DNA of 64,000 nt from Nocardioides sp. W7 (lineage in GTDB: Bacteria > Actinomycetota > Actinomycetes > Propionibacteriales > Nocardioidaceae): contig NZ_CP095078.1 in NCBI RefSeq assembly GCF_022919075.1, forward strand, positions 2,728,001-2,792,000, read 5' to 3'. Each line of letters starts with the position of its first letter. Within the stretch, counting starts at the first letter, position 1. Below, one piece after another: positions 62,799 to 64,000 of the stretch. The notes beneath the pieces are model-generated. The model saw only the letters and a list, made by a program, of their open reading frames with translations, had not been told where the DNA came from and ran no database searches. The translations under genes and the position numbers were made by a program.

Positions 62799-63806
62799 AT
62801 GGAGATCCGCAACCTCGGCAAGAGTGGCCTGAAGATCTCGGCCATCGCGTACGGCAACTGGCTCACCCACGGCTCGCAAGTGGAGGAGGCCGCCGCCACG
62901 GCGTGCGTCCGGCAGGCCCTCGAGGAGGGCATCACCACGTTCGACACCGCGGACGTCTACGCCAACACCGCCGCCGAGACGGTGCTCGGGAAGGCGTTGG
63001 CGGGGGAGCGGCGCGCGGGGCTGGAGATCTTCACCAAGGTCTACTGGCCGACCGGCCCGGGCGGGCCCAACGACCACGGCCTGTCGCGCAAGCACATCCT
63101 GGAGTCCATCGACGGCTCGCTGCGCCGGCTCGGGACCGACCACGTCGACCTCTACCAGGCGCACCGCTACGACTACGAGACGCCGCTGGAGGAGACGATG
63201 GAGGCCTTCGCCGACGTCGTCCGCTCCGGCAAGGCGCTCTACATCGGGGTCTCGGAGTGGCGGGCCGAGGAGATCCGCGCCGCCCACGCGCTGGCCCGCG
63301 AGCTGCGGATCCCGCTCGTGTCGAACCAGCCGCAGTACAGCATGCTTTGGCGGGTCATCGAGACCGAGGTCGTGCCCGCCTCCGAGGAGCTGGGCATCGG
63401 CCAGATCGTGTGGTCGCCGATCGCGCAGGGGGTGCTCACCGGCAAGTACCTGCCCGGTCAGCCGCACCCCGCCGGCTCGCGCGCCACGGACGAGAAGGGC
63501 GGCGCCGACATGATCAGCCGCTGGCTCAAGGACGACGTCCTCGAACGGGTCCAGCGGCTGCAGCCGATCGCCGCCGACGCGGGCCTCAGCATGGCCCAAC
63601 TCGCCGTGGCCTGGGTGCTGCAGAACGACAACGTCTCCGCGGCGATCATCGGTGCCAGCCAGCCCGAGCAGGTCACCGACAACGTCAAGGCCGCCGGGGT
63701 CAGGCTCGACGCCGACGTACTCGCCGCCATCGACGACGTGCTCGGCCCGATCGTCGAGCGGGATCCCGCCAAGACGAAGTCCCCGGCGCGGCGCGACTTC
63801 GGCTGA
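62799..63806 (+). CDS. aldo/keto reductase (Kv-beta-like group)
   Basis: This 335-residue TIM-barrel reductase reduces aldehydes or ketones with NADPH. The catalytic tetrad is visible: Asp and Tyr in FDTADVYANT, Lys in IFTKVYWPT, His in DLYQAHRYDY. The cofactor tail IIGASQPEQVTDNV is typical. It resembles the voltage-gated potassium channel beta subunit group by length and the segment VSEWRAEEI. The substrate is unknown. Confidence 0.92.
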   Translation: MEIRNLGKSGLKISAIAYGNWLTHGSQVEEAAATACVRQALEEGITTFDTADVYANTAAETVLGKALAGERRAGLEIFTKVYWPTGPGGPNDHGLSRKHILESIDGSLRRLGTDHVDLYQAHRYDYETPLEETMEAFADVVRSGKALYIGVSEWRAEEIRAAHALARELRIPLVSNQPQYSMLWRVIETEVVPASEELGIGQIVWSPIAQGVLTGKYLPGQPHPAGSRATDEKGGADMISRWLKDDVLERVQRLQPIAADAGLSMAQLAVAWVLQNDNVSAAIIGASQPEQVTDNVKAAGVRLDADVLAAIDDVLGPIVERDPAKTKSPARRDFG

Positions 63807-63813
63807 GCCGATC

Positions 63814-63858
63814 GTCCCTGACCTCCTGCGCCCTCGGCGGCTGCCGAAGGTCAGGGAC
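63814..63858. terminator. bidirectional terminator between aldo/keto reductase and DMT-type genes
   Basis: GTCCCTGACC and GGTCAGGGAC form a perfect 10-bp stem with a 25-nt loop. The stem covers the stop codon of the minus-strand gene (63851-63853). Confidence 0.5.
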
Positions 63859-64000
63859 TGACGGCTTGGGCGCGGGTGAGCCGGATGGCGCCGACGGTGG
63901 AGAGCAGCAGGCCGAGCACGACCGACCACCACCAGCCGTCGCGCACGCTGTCGCCCAGGAGGGCGACCCCGACCAGGGCGGGGACGAAGGTCTGGCCCAC
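63851..64000 (-). CDS. DMT/EamA-type transporter, C-terminal part
   Basis: The visible 49 residues form two membrane helices (TFVPALVGVALLGDSV, then WWWSVVLGLLLSTVGAIRLT) with a short tail RAQAVSP. The pattern matches the end of drug/metabolite transporter family proteins. The gene continues beyond the window edge, so its start and substrate cannot be judged. Confidence 0.6.
   Translation of the reverse strand: MGQTFVPALVGVALLGDSVRDGWWWSVVLGLLLSTVGAIRLTRAQAVSP

Overview
The window is high-GC chromosomal DNA from an actinobacterium. GTG and TTG starts are common, Tat-type lipoprotein and oxidoreductase leaders are present, and the conserved block dxr-rseP-ispG-proS-rimP-nusA-ylxR-infB-rbfA-truB-ribF-rpsO-pnp-M16 protease-dapB is of actinobacterial type. 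The accessory genes (DUF222/HNH, DUF4439, DUF6458, SatD-like, DUF4081-GNAT) fit Nocardioides or a close relative in the Nocardioidaceae. That genus call is inference, not a database result. I see no rRNA, tRNA, CRISPR array, insertion sequence or prophage. Layout: 1-2.5 kb holds an alpha/beta hydrolase-SDR operon divergent from a TetR regulator. 2.8-4.1 kb is a frameshifted DUF222/HNH endonuclease gene behind a LexA/SOS-like box. 4.6-6.6 kb has a WYL regulator divergent from DUF1761 and VOC genes, with a palindrome between them. 6.8-10.4 kb is a catabolic run on the minus strand: gabT, an N-acyl-D-amino-acid deacylase-like amidohydrolase and a SnoaL-like protein. 10.4-30.7 kb is the housekeeping block for the MEP isoprenoid pathway, site-2 protease, prolyl-tRNA synthetase, ribosome maturation, translation initiation, tRNA pseudouridylation and flavin synthesis. 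It is interrupted by a polysaccharide pyruvyl transferase-like gene, a PD-(D/E)xK-like gene, a HAD gene, a DUF4439/lipoprotein pair and a GH16-like gene. 30.7-38 kb has a sulfite-oxidase-like molybdoenzyme and a PTS cluster: ptsH-fruA-fruK-fruR on the minus strand, divergent from ptsI. 38-42.4 kb has a NarL-type two-component pair divergent from an MMPL transporter. 42.6-46.8 kb is rpsO, pnp and an M16 protease. 46.8-53.5 kb is the most unusual part: a four-gene minus-strand unit of an AAA+ ATPase, a DUF4157 (eCIS-core) protein with a HELAH motif, a YbjN/secretion-chaperone-like protein and a 735-residue protein with a nucleotidyltransferase-like GS-x8-DxD pattern. The two large proteins share an almost identical N-terminal signature. 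No contractile-tail structural genes lie in the window. 53.5-57.7 kb has a SatD-like/membrane pair, a methyltransferase, dapB and a thermolysin-like protease. 57.9-61.2 kb is a zinc dehydrogenase divergent from a mannitol-type PTS EIICBA. 61.2-64 kb has azlCD, a GNAT, an aldo/keto reductase and the end of a DMT-type transporter. Three genome-scale patterns stand out. First, at least twelve genes carry a TAnnnT box 6-7 nt before the start codon and no Shine-Dalgarno, which predicts leaderless transcripts and decides several start codons. Second, most convergent gene pairs are separated by long GC-rich inverted repeats, some covering a stop codon, as expected for bidirectional terminators. Third, the PTS parts work together: EI (ptsI) and HPr (ptsH) would feed both the fructose EII (with FruK) and the mannitol-type EII (with the zinc dehydrogenase).
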